From Commensalibacter oyaizuii (GTDB lineage: Bacteria; Pseudomonadota; Alphaproteobacteria; Acetobacterales; Acetobacteraceae), in assembly GCF_029953265.1 (NCBI RefSeq), contig NZ_JASBAO010000001.1:186001-250000 (forward strand): 64,000 bases of DNA. Direction: 5' to 3'. Positions 8,714 through 17,922 of this stretch are shown piece by piece. Made by a program: the position numbers and the translations under genes. Every line of letters starts with the position of its first letter. Position 1 is the first letter of the stretch. Under the pieces are notes generated by a model. It did no database searches. It saw nothing but the letters and a program-made list of their open reading frames with translations, and was not told the DNA's origin.

Positions 8714-9325
8714 ATGTTTAAATCAAAAATGACGTTAAGGCATCTTCGGCAATTATGGCAGGGTCACACCCTGCTCGAAATGGCCGATATGATTCAGTTG
8801 TATGCTGATGGTCAAAAAGTAGCTATTCAAAGGGAAATTCTAAAAGTTCCAGACAGTGTTGTTGTATTATTATATCGCTGTGATAATCATAAGCTTATTT
8901 TAACCTCTCAGTGGCGCGCCCCCATTGTTGTAAAAGGGGACGATCGTCCGGTAATTGAGGCTTGTGCAGGGAATATAGACTCTGAAGATTTTAATATTGC
9001 AAAAGGTGATGCGATACAGGCTGCATTTTTAGCTGCAAAAAGAGAAGTTAGTGAAGAGACAGGCTGGCATATTAAAGATTTGTCATTCATTTATGCTTTA
9101 TATAGTTCACCAGGGCTGATGACAGAGAAATTATATTATTTTATCGCTAGTGTCGATAGTCAGATACACGACGGAGGTGGTTTGCGCTCAGAAGGCGAGG
9201 ATATTACAGTTTTGGAAATATCATTATCTGAAGCATTAAATAAAATTAAAGATGGTGAAATTATAGATCTAAAAACAATTGTTCTGTTACAACACTTACA
9301 GTTACATCAATGCGAATTTTTTTAA
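8714..9325 (+). CDS. Nudix hydrolase, nucleoside-diphosphate-sugar pyrophosphatase type
   Basis: The C-terminal half of the Nudix box is intact (KREVSEETGW, about residues 113-122, giving R-E-x-x-E-E-x-G). The N-terminal half is imperfect: the Gly and first Glu of G-x5-E-x7-REUxEE fall on Ala and Gln if no gap is allowed. The upstream EACAGNID and downstream YSSPGLMTEKLYYFIA segments match the ADP-ribose / GDP-mannose pyrophosphatase subgroup (NudF/NudK/TrgB-like), as does the 203-residue length. Expected role is hydrolysis of a nucleoside diphosphate sugar to a nucleoside monophosphate and sugar phosphate. The exact substrate cannot be told from sequence. Confidence 0.85.
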   Translation: MFKSKMTLRHLRQLWQGHTLLEMADMIQLYADGQKVAIQREILKVPDSVVVLLYRCDNHKLILTSQWRAPIVVKGDDRPVIEACAGNIDSEDFNIAKGDAIQAAFLAAKREVSEETGWHIKDLSFIYALYSSPGLMTEKLYYFIASVDSQIHDGGGLRSEGEDITVLEISLSEALNKIKDGEIIDLKTIVLLQHLQLHQCEFF

Positions 9326-9583
9326 TAAAATATTGGAATAAACGTACTTTAATTAAATAAAATCGAGTTGTGAAATTTACTTTTCTGCATATTTTGTTTA
9401 TGCTAGGAAGGTGTTATTTTGTATTGGTTAAGAAAGAATAAATTATTTTGTACCTCGAAATAATGAAAAATATTCGGATTTTGTATATTTCATAATCTGT
9501 CAAAATCAGTAATCAAAAATGCTTATAACTGTTTATACTCACCAATATTCAATCGTTCATTATAATTAATTAAGGGTTTAACC

Positions 9584-11149
9584 GTGGTATTTCGTCGAGA
9601 TCTTTTACGTTCAGCAGCAGGGGTTTCCCTTGCCAGTGTTGTCGGTGGAGGAATAACCAAAACTAGTTTATTGCCTCAAGCCGTTGCTGCTGATAATCAG
9701 CCAAGCAATGATAATCAAGGAAAACCCTTTGATCAGGCAACGGTTCGGGAAATGGCACGTTCATTAGCTGGGCATCCTTATAAAGCTCCGACAGATAAAT
9801 TGCCTGAAGCTGTTGATAAACTTGACTTTGATGGGTTTAGAAGCATTGTTTACAAGCCAGAGCAAGCATTATGGAACGGCGATAATTTAAACTTTGCAGT
9901 TCAATTTTTTCCGCGTGGGTTTTTATATAGACCTCGTTTAGATATTTATGAGGTAATTGACGGCGTTTCTAAACCAGTAACATATAGTCCTGACTTATTT
10001 AACTATAGTAATCCTAAATTACGTGTTGAAGAAAATCTTGGGTTTTCTGGTATCAAATTAATGACCAAACTGAACCAAAATGAAGTTATGGAAGAGTTTG
10101 CTGTCTTTTTAGGAGCCTCATATTTTCGTGCTATTGCCAAAGGGCAGCAATACGGATTATCAGCAAGAGGATTTGCAAAAGGAACGGCAGATCCCCAAGG
10201 TGAGGAATTTCCACTTTTTAGAGCATTCTGGTTGGTAAAACCTAAAGCTGGTATAGAATCTTTGGTGATTTATGCATTACTTGATAGTCCTTCGTTAACA
10301 GGTGCTTTTCGATTTACTATTCGTCCAGGGGCGACAACAATATTTGATGTTGAAAGCTATTTCTATCCGCGTAAACTGATAGCTAATGGTGGTATTGCAC
10401 CGTTGACTGGTATGTTCTACTTTGACGCTAATAATCGTAGTCATGTTGATGATTGGCGTCCAGCAGCACATGACAGTGAAGGATTGTTAATGTGGACAGG
10501 CACTGGAGAGGAAATTTGGCGCCCCTTAAATAATCCCGTTGATTTGCAATATTCTGTATTTACAGATGTGGCACCCAAAGGGTTTGGCTTGATGCAGCGT
10601 AAGCATGATTTTGCACAATATGAGGACTTAGCCTTGCATTATGAATTGCGACCATCTTTGTGGGTTGAACCCGTGGGGGAATGGCCTGCTGGAAGTGTGA
10701 ATTTAGTTGAGATCCCAACCCCTAGCGAGGTGAATGATAACATTGTTGTCTTTTGGCGTCCTAAACAACCGTTAAAAGAAAAAGTCGAATATCCTTTTAC
10801 TTATCGTTTATATTGGGGATGGGATAATCCTTGGCCTACTTCTCTTGCCAGAGTTGCTGCGACTAGGGTGGGAAGTGTCGTTGATAAACCTGACGTAAGA
10901 TTTTTCTGTGTTGATTTTTTTGATGGACCGTTAAATAATTTTCCTGCAAATAAGCAACTTACGTTAAAAGTATCAAGTTCAACGGGCAAAATTAGTAATA
11001 TCGTTACTGAAAGTAACTCTGTTACCCATGGATGGCGTGCGACTTTTGAGTTTGCTCCAGAAGGTGCCAAGGTTGCAGAGCTTAAATGTGTGTTAATGGA
11101 TGGGGATAAGCCAATTTCAGAACAATGGGTTTATCGCTGGACAGCTTAA
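9584..11149 (+). CDS. opgG: Periplasmic glucan biosynthesis protein OpgG/OpgD (MdoG/MdoD)
   Basis: The 521-residue protein opens with a twin-arginine signal (FRRDLLRSAAGVSLASVVGG), as in OpgD, and continues with MdoG-family sequence: FDQATVREMARSLAGHPYKA, FFPRGFLYRPRLDIYEV, ESYFYPRK, then the C-terminal immunoglobulin-like domain ending in VYRWTA. GTG at 9584 is the start, preceded by AAGGG at 9571-9575. The protein works in the periplasm on the beta-glucan backbone exported by OpgH. opgH lies 2 kb downstream on the same strand. Since this is the only paralog in view I use the opgG symbol; the Tat signal points to the OpgD subtype. Confidence 0.93.
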   Translation: MVFRRDLLRSAAGVSLASVVGGGITKTSLLPQAVAADNQPSNDNQGKPFDQATVREMARSLAGHPYKAPTDKLPEAVDKLDFDGFRSIVYKPEQALWNGDNLNFAVQFFPRGFLYRPRLDIYEVIDGVSKPVTYSPDLFNYSNPKLRVEENLGFSGIKLMTKLNQNEVMEEFAVFLGASYFRAIAKGQQYGLSARGFAKGTADPQGEEFPLFRAFWLVKPKAGIESLVIYALLDSPSLTGAFRFTIRPGATTIFDVESYFYPRKLIANGGIAPLTGMFYFDANNRSHVDDWRPAAHDSEGLLMWTGTGEEIWRPLNNPVDLQYSVFTDVAPKGFGLMQRKHDFAQYEDLALHYELRPSLWVEPVGEWPAGSVNLVEIPTPSEVNDNIVVFWRPKQPLKEKVEYPFTYRLYWGWDNPWPTSLARVAATRVGSVVDKPDVRFFCVDFFDGPLNNFPANKQLTLKVSSSTGKISNIVTESNSVTHGWRATFEFAPEGAKVAELKCVLMDGDKPISEQWVYRWTA

Positions 11150-11161
11150 AACTGATCCAAA

Positions 11162-11192
11162 AAGACCTGAATATTATAGATTCAGGTCCTTT
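11162..11192. terminator. Bidirectional terminator between opgG and the SulP gene
   Basis: A perfect 9-bp stem (GACCTGAAT at 11164-11172 with ATTCAGGTC at 11180-11188) and a 7-nt loop lie between convergent genes. On the minus strand the stem is followed by T5, giving a good intrinsic terminator for the transporter gene; the T-tract on the plus strand is weaker. Confidence 0.75.
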
Positions 11193-11211
11193 GATATATT
11201 GTGGTAAAAGG

Positions 11212-12954
11212 TTATGAAGGTATTTCTAACCAACGTTTAACGACGTTATTTGTAAATTGAAAATTCGAGCAATAAGCTAATTGTCCTCTTACGCTATACA
11301 AACCTGCTCGTCTTAAGGCCATAATAATTTTAGTTGAGGCACCCACGATAATCAAAGATTGATCATTTGCGCGTAATTGTGCATAGATAGATTGTAATCC
11401 AGAAATTGTTGTCGCATCAATACTGATCACATCATGCATATCGATGATAAATATTTTTTTAAGATGTGTTTCATCTGATCGTAAAGATGTCAAAATCTTT
11501 TCCGATACCCCAAAGAACAACGGACCATTAATATCAAAAATATTTACGTGATCATATACATCATCCATTTCAGGATGGCGTTCAACTTTACGTGCTTGAA
11601 ATGCCTGCGTCATGTGGCTGATAAATAATGTGGCAGATAAGGCAACACCAACAGCGACGGCTACAACCATATCAAATATTATTGTCAACCCAAAACAGGC
11701 CAATAAAATCATAACGTCCCCACGAGGTGACGTTTTGATAATTTTAAGGCAATGGTGGGCTTCACTCATGTTCCATGCAACGATGAATAAGAGTGCCCCC
11801 AAGGATGCCATGGGAACATACCCCAATAAGCCTGCAAATAAGACAACAGCTAAAAGAACAAAGATAGAATGTATGATACCAGCAATAGGGGATTTAGCAC
11901 CGCTTCTTACGCTGGTTGCTGTTCTTGCAATCGCTGCTGTAGCGGTAATCCCACCAAAAAGAGGGGCGATGATATTTCCTAGTCCTTGCCCGATCAGTTC
12001 TGCATTTGGATTATGTTTTGTATGGGTTAATTCGTCAGCAATAACTGCACATAAGAGCGATTCAATTGCTCCTAAAGTTGCGATAGCAAAAGCAGGGCCA
12101 ATTAAGGTATGAATTAATTTAAACGTAATTTCGAGAGGTTGTCCATCAGGTCCTGGTAGCGCCCAAGGCATGATCAAAGTTGGTGGAATGGGAGGAATAC
12201 CCGTTCCTTCAATTCCATCAGCTTTCCAAGTAAAACGAGATGCAATGGTTTGGATATCGGCCCCACCAATACCTTTATTGATAAAATATGCAGCCACAGC
12301 ACCAACGATTAATCCAACCAAAGGGGCAGGCAAGGGAATTTTAAATTTAGGCCATAGGATCAAAACGATTAATGTAAACAGTCCAACTCCTAGTTCATAG
12401 GGATTAATTGTTCCAAAAGAGGAGGCGATGATACCAATATTTTCTATAAAGTCGTCTCCTAATTTTCCAGTTCGTAATCCAAGAAAATCAGGGATTTGTA
12501 AAATAGCGATAATTAAGGCAATACCTGCGGTGAATCCTAGCACTACGGGATATGGGACAAATCGAATTAATTGACCCATTTTCGCCACACCTAATAATAG
12601 TAAGATAACCCCAGCCATCATTGTTGCTAGTAAAAGACCACCAATACCGTAATCTTTCACAATTGGGAATAAAATTACCACAAATGCTGCGGTGGGGCCT
12701 GATATATTATATCGTGATCCGCCTGTCAGTGCGATAATAGCCCCTGCAATAATTGCTGTGTATAATCCATGTTCAGGTGGAACGCCAGTTGCGATTGCCA
12801 GTGCCATGGACAGGGGTACTGCAACAGTACCAATTGTTAGACCAGCCAAAGCATCGTTTTTTAAATCGGAAAATTTATAACCTTGGCGAAAAGTATCAAT
12901 CATTCCCGTCGCTATAGGCGGGAATTTAAAAACATTCTTTTTATCAGTCATCAA
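11212..12954 (-). CDS. SulP/SLC26 family anion transporter with STAS domain
   Basis: The 580-residue protein has the SulP core: LKNDALAGLTIGTVAVPLSM near residue 32 (the family signature just before TM1), GGSRYNISGPTAAFVVIL in the substrate site, and about 12-14 hydrophobic segments to residue 420. Residues about 460-570 form a cytoplasmic STAS domain with IFIIDMHDVISIDATTISGL, the conserved anti-sigma-antagonist-like loop. Family members move sulfate, bicarbonate or dicarboxylates, usually with Na+ or H+; the substrate is not clear here. It lies antisense between opgG and opgH. TM-facing residues look intact. Confidence 0.92.
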   Translation of the reverse strand: MMTDKKNVFKFPPIATGMIDTFRQGYKFSDLKNDALAGLTIGTVAVPLSMALAIATGVPPEHGLYTAIIAGAIIALTGGSRYNISGPTAAFVVILFPIVKDYGIGGLLLATMMAGVILLLLGVAKMGQLIRFVPYPVVLGFTAGIALIIAILQIPDFLGLRTGKLGDDFIENIGIIASSFGTINPYELGVGLFTLIVLILWPKFKIPLPAPLVGLIVGAVAAYFINKGIGGADIQTIASRFTWKADGIEGTGIPPIPPTLIMPWALPGPDGQPLEITFKLIHTLIGPAFAIATLGAIESLLCAVIADELTHTKHNPNAELIGQGLGNIIAPLFGGITATAAIARTATSVRSGAKSPIAGIIHSIFVLLAVVLFAGLLGYVPMASLGALLFIVAWNMSEAHHCLKIIKTSPRGDVMILLACFGLTIIFDMVVAVAVGVALSATLFISHMTQAFQARKVERHPEMDDVYDHVNIFDINGPLFFGVSEKILTSLRSDETHLKKIFIIDMHDVISIDATTISGLQSIYAQLRANDQSLIIVGASTKIIMALRRAGLYSVRGQLAYCSNFQFTNNVVKRWLEIPS

Positions 12955-13171
12955 AATCCTCGTTATAATTGCGTCGTAGATGAGTGTTTCAAGAAGAGCT
13001 GCAGAAACGAGACTTCATCAACGTTAACGTAACAGAATGTTCTTAATTTTAATAGATTAGGCACAATAATTTCACAAAAAATTCAAAAAATTATTAGACT
13101 TTATATTTTCAAGTTTTTATTTATAATACTTCATTTCGCAATATTTTTATTTTAGGAGAGAGTAAGTTCTT

Positions 13172-15379
13172 ATGACTGAACTTCATCATGTTTCTAGTCA
13201 TAGCCAGAAACAAGAGGCAAAGGCAGATACTTTATTAGGATCTTATCAATCTGAAAAAGAGTTCGATGCACTACCTCCTGAATCTCCTATAGAAATGCCT
13301 GTGCAAGATTTACGTGCCAATCCCAATATATATGGCCGTTCAAACAAGTTGGCTACACAAAATAGTAATATTTTTTTGAGGCGTTTATTTGTTTTTGCCG
13401 TTTCGTTATTATTAACTGGATATGCATCTTATGAGATGAATTTAGTGTTTAACAGTAATGGAATGACATTACTTGGGGCCATAGTTCTGGTAATTTTTAC
13501 CATTTTGTTTTTATGGATTGCTTTTTCTTTCGCCTCTTCTCTGGGGGGATTTGTAGAACAACTAAAACAAAAAGGTGGACTATCTTTGGGGATAGATCCC
13601 AAAGCACCTTTGCCTTTACTGCATAAAAAAACAGCAGTTTTAATGCCCACTTATAACGAAGATCCACATCGTGTATTGGCTGGATTGAAAGCTATATATG
13701 ATAGTATTCAAGCGACGGGCCGTGGTGGAAATTTCGATTTTTTTATTCTTTCAGATACGACCAATCCAGATGTTTGGGTCGAAGAAGAAGCCGCCTTTTT
13801 GCGATTAAGAGAACAAACAGGTGGCCATCATTGTATTTTTTATCGTCGCAGATTTAAAAATACTGATCGTAAAGCAGGAAATCTTGCCGAATGGATACGC
13901 CGTTTTGGTGGTGCCTATGATCACATGTTAACCCTAGACGCAGACAGTTTGATGGAAGGGGACACGATCGTTCGTATTTGTGCTGCTATGGAGGCCCATG
14001 AGGGGGTTGGGTTAATTCAAACTTTGCCCGTTATTGTGAATGGGACAACTTTGTTTGCCAGATTGCAGCAATTTGCAGGCCGTGTTTATGGCCCAACAAT
14101 TGCTTATGGTTTGGCGTGGTGGCACGGTTCTGAAAGTAATTATTGGGGGCATAATGCGGTTATTCGGATAAAAGCATTTGCAGAGCAAGCAGGAATGCCT
14201 CATTTACCTGCTCGAAGGAAACCCTTTGGCGGAATGATTATGAGTCATGATTTTGTTGAGGCTGCCTTAATGCGTAGGGGGCGTTGGGCCATCCATATGG
14301 TGCCAGCATTACATGGATCTTATGAAGAAAGCCCTCCTTCCTTGACAGATATTGCAGTACGTGATCGGCGTTGGTGCCAAGGGAATTTACAACATGCGAT
14401 GGTTATTCCAACCAAAAAACTAAGCTGGATCAGTCGTATTCACATGATGGTAGGGATCGGGGCGTATGTTATGTCTCCACTTTGGTTATTATTCTTGTTG
14501 GTCGGAATTCTGGTTTCATTACAGGCTTTATTTATCAAACCAGAATATTTTACAGGGAATGATCGAGTATTATTTCCCAATTGGCCCCAAGTTGATCCTG
14601 TCTTGGCGAAATATGTTTTCATTTTGACCATGTTGGTTTTGTTAGCACCTAAATTCATGGCATGGATTGCATTATTATTTAATTCAGAACTGCGTCGCGG
14701 ATGCGGTGGTGCAGTTAAAGCATTATCTTCTATCTTTCTTGAAACTATAATCGGTGGGTTGATTGCTCCTATCGCAATGTTAATTCAAACGACCGCTGTT
14801 ATTTCAATCTTGCTGGGATATGATTCTGGATGGAATGCACAAAGACGTGATGTTGGGCATATTCCATTAAAAGACGTAATAAGAGATTATTGGCGACATA
14901 TGGCTTTTGGAATTATTTTGGGAATTGGTGCTTGGGAGGTCTCTGCCTCTTTGTTTTTTTGGATGACCCCCGTATTGCTGGGATTACTGCTTGCTATTCC
15001 ATTGGTGTGGATTACTTCCAGTCAGCGTTTTGGATCTTTTTGCATGAAAATTGGTTTATTAATTATCCCTGAAGAAATGTCCAGACCTGATATCTTGCGT
15101 CGAGATCGGATCGAGAAGAGAAGGGCTATGGACTTAGAGGTTAAAGATGGATTTTCCACGTTAGCTGGAAACAAACAATTGGTTGCTTTACATTTATCGT
15201 TGTTGCCATCTGAACGTAAAAAGGGCGATCCTATTAATCCACATTATTTGGTTGGTATGGTTAAATTAAATGAGGCCAACAGCCAGCACGAAGTTATGCA
15301 GCAATTGACGAATGATGAGAAATCAGCGTTATTAGCAAATCGTCAATCTGTAGAAAAATTTCTAAGCTTATCTCAATAG
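13172..15379 (+). CDS. opgH: Glucan biosynthesis glucosyltransferase H
   Basis: The 735-residue inner membrane GT2 enzyme synthesises the beta-1,2 osmoregulated periplasmic glucan from UDP-glucose. Visible motifs are the GT2 start MPTYNEDPHRVLAGL (about 157-171), LTLDADSLMEGD (metal-binding DxD region), WWHGSESNYWGHNAVIR, and RDRRWCQGNLQH (the Q/R-x-x-R-W-type acceptor motif, about residue 395). Membrane helices occur at about 68-120 and at several positions between 425 and 620. A strong Shine-Dalgarno AGGAGAG at 13153-13159 fixes the ATG. The partner gene opgG is 2 kb upstream rather than adjacent. Length is slightly below the enterobacterial 847 because the N-terminal cytoplasmic tail is short. 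Confidence 0.95.
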   Translation: MTELHHVSSHSQKQEAKADTLLGSYQSEKEFDALPPESPIEMPVQDLRANPNIYGRSNKLATQNSNIFLRRLFVFAVSLLLTGYASYEMNLVFNSNGMTLLGAIVLVIFTILFLWIAFSFASSLGGFVEQLKQKGGLSLGIDPKAPLPLLHKKTAVLMPTYNEDPHRVLAGLKAIYDSIQATGRGGNFDFFILSDTTNPDVWVEEEAAFLRLREQTGGHHCIFYRRRFKNTDRKAGNLAEWIRRFGGAYDHMLTLDADSLMEGDTIVRICAAMEAHEGVGLIQTLPVIVNGTTLFARLQQFAGRVYGPTIAYGLAWWHGSESNYWGHNAVIRIKAFAEQAGMPHLPARRKPFGGMIMSHDFVEAALMRRGRWAIHMVPALHGSYEESPPSLTDIAVRDRRWCQGNLQHAMVIPTKKLSWISRIHMMVGIGAYVMSPLWLLFLLVGILVSLQALFIKPEYFTGNDRVLFPNWPQVDPVLAKYVFILTMLVLLAPKFMAWIALLFNSELRRGCGGAVKALSSIFLETIIGGLIAPIAMLIQTTAVISILLGYDSGWNAQRRDVGHIPLKDVIRDYWRHMAFGIILGIGAWEVSASLFFWMTPVLLGLLLAIPLVWITSSQRFGSFCMKIGLLIIPEEMSRPDILRRDRIEKRRAMDLEVKDGFSTLAGNKQLVALHLSLLPSERKKGDPINPHYLVGMVKLNEANSQHEVMQQLTNDEKSALLANRQSVEKFLSLSQ

Positions 15380-15388
15380 AGGTTAAAG

Positions 15389-16678
15389 TTATTTAAAAAC
15401 ATGAATGCAGCTTTCTCTTTCTTCAAGTTTTTGGGAAAGAGAAGCATTCTCCAAGGAAAAAATTTGTTCGACAAGTTCTGTAGGGAATTGATTTGTTTTA
15501 GCCCCTACTTTTGTTAATAAAACAAATTCAATGTTTCGTGCCTTGTGCGAATATCGTTGGGAGCTGACACGATAGCGTTTATAAGATTTTGCGAAAATAG
15601 AGACTTGCCCTACGTTACAGTTGCACTCAATCATTTCTGATAAAGGAATAAATCCATCCGTACTATAACTGGTAGCAATCCATTGTGTTGGCAATGTCTC
15701 AATTAACTTCCTATAGGCATCAATGGCTTTATTGCGAATGGTATATGCGCTTTTACGATCTTTGCGCCAATCTTTGCGAATAGCGGATTTTTCATTAGGA
15801 ATAATGTGCGGCGAAACAGTAGGTTTGTCCCACAAAGTAATACTGTTCAGGACGTGGTAATTGGCCCCGTACGGATGTTGGTTATATGGGGGATCTAAAT
15901 AAGCGATACTATATTGTGGAATAGCCATGTAATGTAGTTGTTCTGCCAGAGATTGTGCGTCCATGCGAAAGACATGATTTTGTTGGTGATTATTAAAGAA
16001 TTGAATGGGATGTAATTCTAAATCGGCAGCAATACGATACAAAGCAGTTTTTGTTTGCCCGCCCCATCCTTTATGGAACCCTTTAAATACGCCACTTGTA
16101 TTGGCATGATAGCACGCACAATAAAGGAGAGGTGCCAACAGGCAAGCCCGTTCGATTGGAGATAAAAGTCCATTTTGATCCCATTGTGCAATTTGCTCAC
16201 GAATGGCATCAATACGTTGTCCATTTTTATTCATATAAAACATGCGTTCGGTAAGAATATCGTAATGTTCATCACTTTGAGGACATAAATGCGTTGTGAC
16301 CCAATCTTGTTTTGGGGATAAATGATTAAGGTGGTGCAAAACCTCAGCATAAGTTTGCTGGTTGAAATAAACTGGTTCTTCCAAAGCCTGGATAGAAGCT
16401 ATGTTTAGTAATTCACTATAAGGTTCCCAGTCATTGCAAAAAATTTGATAACCCATGGTTTTTGCCAATCGGCTAACAACACCTGTACCTGCGAAACAGT
16501 CAATAAATATTCCTGGTGTAGAAATTGGTTCTTTTTGCGTTTCTAAAAGAGTGTACTTGATCAGATCCAATAACTTACGTTTATTACCAATGTAAGGAAT
16601 GAGTTGATTAAATATGAAATCTTTTGTTAGATAAGAGGAATGCTCTGTTCTATTCCATTTCATGAGAATATACTTCAC
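15389..16678 (-). CDS. D12-class N6-adenine DNA methyltransferase, apparently orphan
   Basis: The protein has FNQLIPYIGNKRKLLDLI (the conserved N-terminal YxGxKxxLL SAM-proximal motif of Dam/D12 enzymes), FIDCFAGTGVVSRLAK (SAM-binding motif I, FxGxG) and AYLDPPYNQHPYGANYHVLN (catalytic DPPY). It is 429 residues, larger than Dam (about 280), because of an insertion between motif I and DPPY and a C-terminal extension. The start may be ATG at 16678 or the ATG 5 codons later (MKWNRTEH). No restriction endonuclease gene is nearby, so it may be a solitary regulatory or protective methylase. Recognition sequence cannot be read from the protein. Confidence 0.88.
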   Translation of the reverse strand: MKYILMKWNRTEHSSYLTKDFIFNQLIPYIGNKRKLLDLIKYTLLETQKEPISTPGIFIDCFAGTGVVSRLAKTMGYQIFCNDWEPYSELLNIASIQALEEPVYFNQQTYAEVLHHLNHLSPKQDWVTTHLCPQSDEHYDILTERMFYMNKNGQRIDAIREQIAQWDQNGLLSPIERACLLAPLLYCACYHANTSGVFKGFHKGWGGQTKTALYRIAADLELHPIQFFNNHQQNHVFRMDAQSLAEQLHYMAIPQYSIAYLDPPYNQHPYGANYHVLNSITLWDKPTVSPHIIPNEKSAIRKDWRKDRKSAYTIRNKAIDAYRKLIETLPTQWIATSYSTDGFIPLSEMIECNCNVGQVSIFAKSYKRYRVSSQRYSHKARNIEFVLLTKVGAKTNQFPTELVEQIFSLENASLSQKLEERESCIHVFK

Positions 16679-16811
16679 TGACTTTAGGATAATACCACAT
16701 ATAAAGTATCCTTTTATTATGGTAATAATTGGGGCATATTATGTTAAAGTCTAAATGAATACAAATATAAGATGTTAAATTTATTGTTTCGTTGAATTAT
16801 ATTTTATATAA

Positions 16812-16850
16812 AAAGCCATATTGATTACATGTACGTACTTATGGCTTTAA
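16812..16850 (-). terminator. Intrinsic terminator downstream of serB
   Basis: A perfect 9-bp inverted repeat (AAAGCCATA at 16812-16820 with TATGGCTTT at 16840-16848) sits just past the serB stop; read on the minus strand the stem runs into a T-rich tract. The loop is long (19 nt), so efficiency is uncertain. Confidence 0.55.
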
Positions 16851-16858
16851 AATATTAC

Positions 16859-17746
16859 TTAACAAAAATCTGTATGATGATAACCTTGTGCGAAAAGAGC
16901 TGATCGTAAAGAAGTATGTTCAATAATATTAATAACTTCTTTCTTAACGACTGGTTTAGGGTAATAACCTATACCCAACCCTGCATGGGTTAACATTGGC
17001 AGGTCATTTGCCCCATCGCCAATGGTTACTGTTTCTGCAATATCAATATTTAATGATTGAGTTAATCGATTTAGGTGAAATAATTTCGCCTCTTTGCCTA
17101 AAATAGGGGGAATGACCGTTCCGTCCAACTGATTGTTTTTAATACTAAGTTGGTTTGCATAATTTTCATCAAATCCGCATTGATCAGCAACTCGTTGTGT
17201 GAAAAATGTGAAACCTCCAGAAACCAGTGCAGTATGGGCATGGTGTTTCTTCATCGTAGCTATTAGTGTTTTTGCTCCTTCATTAAGATGTGTTTTTTTC
17301 CATGTTGCTTCAAGCAAATCTGCCGATACACCTTTTAACAATGCGATGCGTTCTTTTAAGGCATCGGCAAAAACCAATTCTCCGTTCATTGCTCGTTTCG
17401 TAATAGCGGCAATTTTTTCACCAATACCGACTTCGCTAGCCAAATCATCTAAGGTTTCACTGTTTACAATGGTACTGTCCATATCTGCGATAAGCAGTTT
17501 TTTACGACGATGAAATATAGAAGTTAGGAATATATCAATAGGGTAAGAGGACAATGCCTGCTTCACAGAAGAATATAGAGACAAAACTTCCTCTTTATTA
17601 TGCATAGATGTAGGCAGGCTAATATCAATTGCTTCTGAAGGGGATAGCCAACATTCTTGGCTATCAACACATAAAGAAGTGATTTTTGTTAGTAAAGATT
17701 GATCTAAAACAGAAGGACGGGTAACAAAGGTAAAAACATAGGACAT
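16859..17746 (-). CDS. serB: Phosphoserine phosphatase
   Basis: HAD-superfamily enzyme of 295 residues catalysing the last step of serine synthesis. Motif I is LLIADMDSTIVNSETLDDLA (D-x-D-S-T), motif II LVSGGFTFFT, motif IV VTIGDGANDLPML (G-D-G-x-N-D), all intact. The first 85 residues are an ACT-like N-terminal region as in many proteobacterial SerB proteins. It is a single gene, divergent from miaA, with its own terminator. Confidence 0.95.
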   Translation of the reverse strand: MSYVFTFVTRPSVLDQSLLTKITSLCVDSQECWLSPSEAIDISLPTSMHNKEEVLSLYSSVKQALSSYPIDIFLTSIFHRRKKLLIADMDSTIVNSETLDDLASEVGIGEKIAAITKRAMNGELVFADALKERIALLKGVSADLLEATWKKTHLNEGAKTLIATMKKHHAHTALVSGGFTFFTQRVADQCGFDENYANQLSIKNNQLDGTVIPPILGKEAKLFHLNRLTQSLNIDIAETVTIGDGANDLPMLTHAGLGIGYYPKPVVKKEVINIIEHTSLRSALFAQGYHHTDFC

Positions 17747-17922
17747 AGAAGTATATTTCGAAATTATATAAATATTTAAAGTCAGAAAACATAGAATAAC
17801 AGATAAATTGGCTTGTATGAACTACTCTTTATCCTTAGGTCACTATTATATTGGATAAAATAAAAGTACAGTCAGAATTGTTTATAATTTTCACTAATCT
17901 AAAAGCGGATGGCATAAAATAA

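Noticed and set aside
13021-13030. Ten-base palindrome ACGTTAACGT upstream of opgH
   Set aside because: Short, and palindromes of this size occur by chance in 64 kb; no regulator or second copy nearby.
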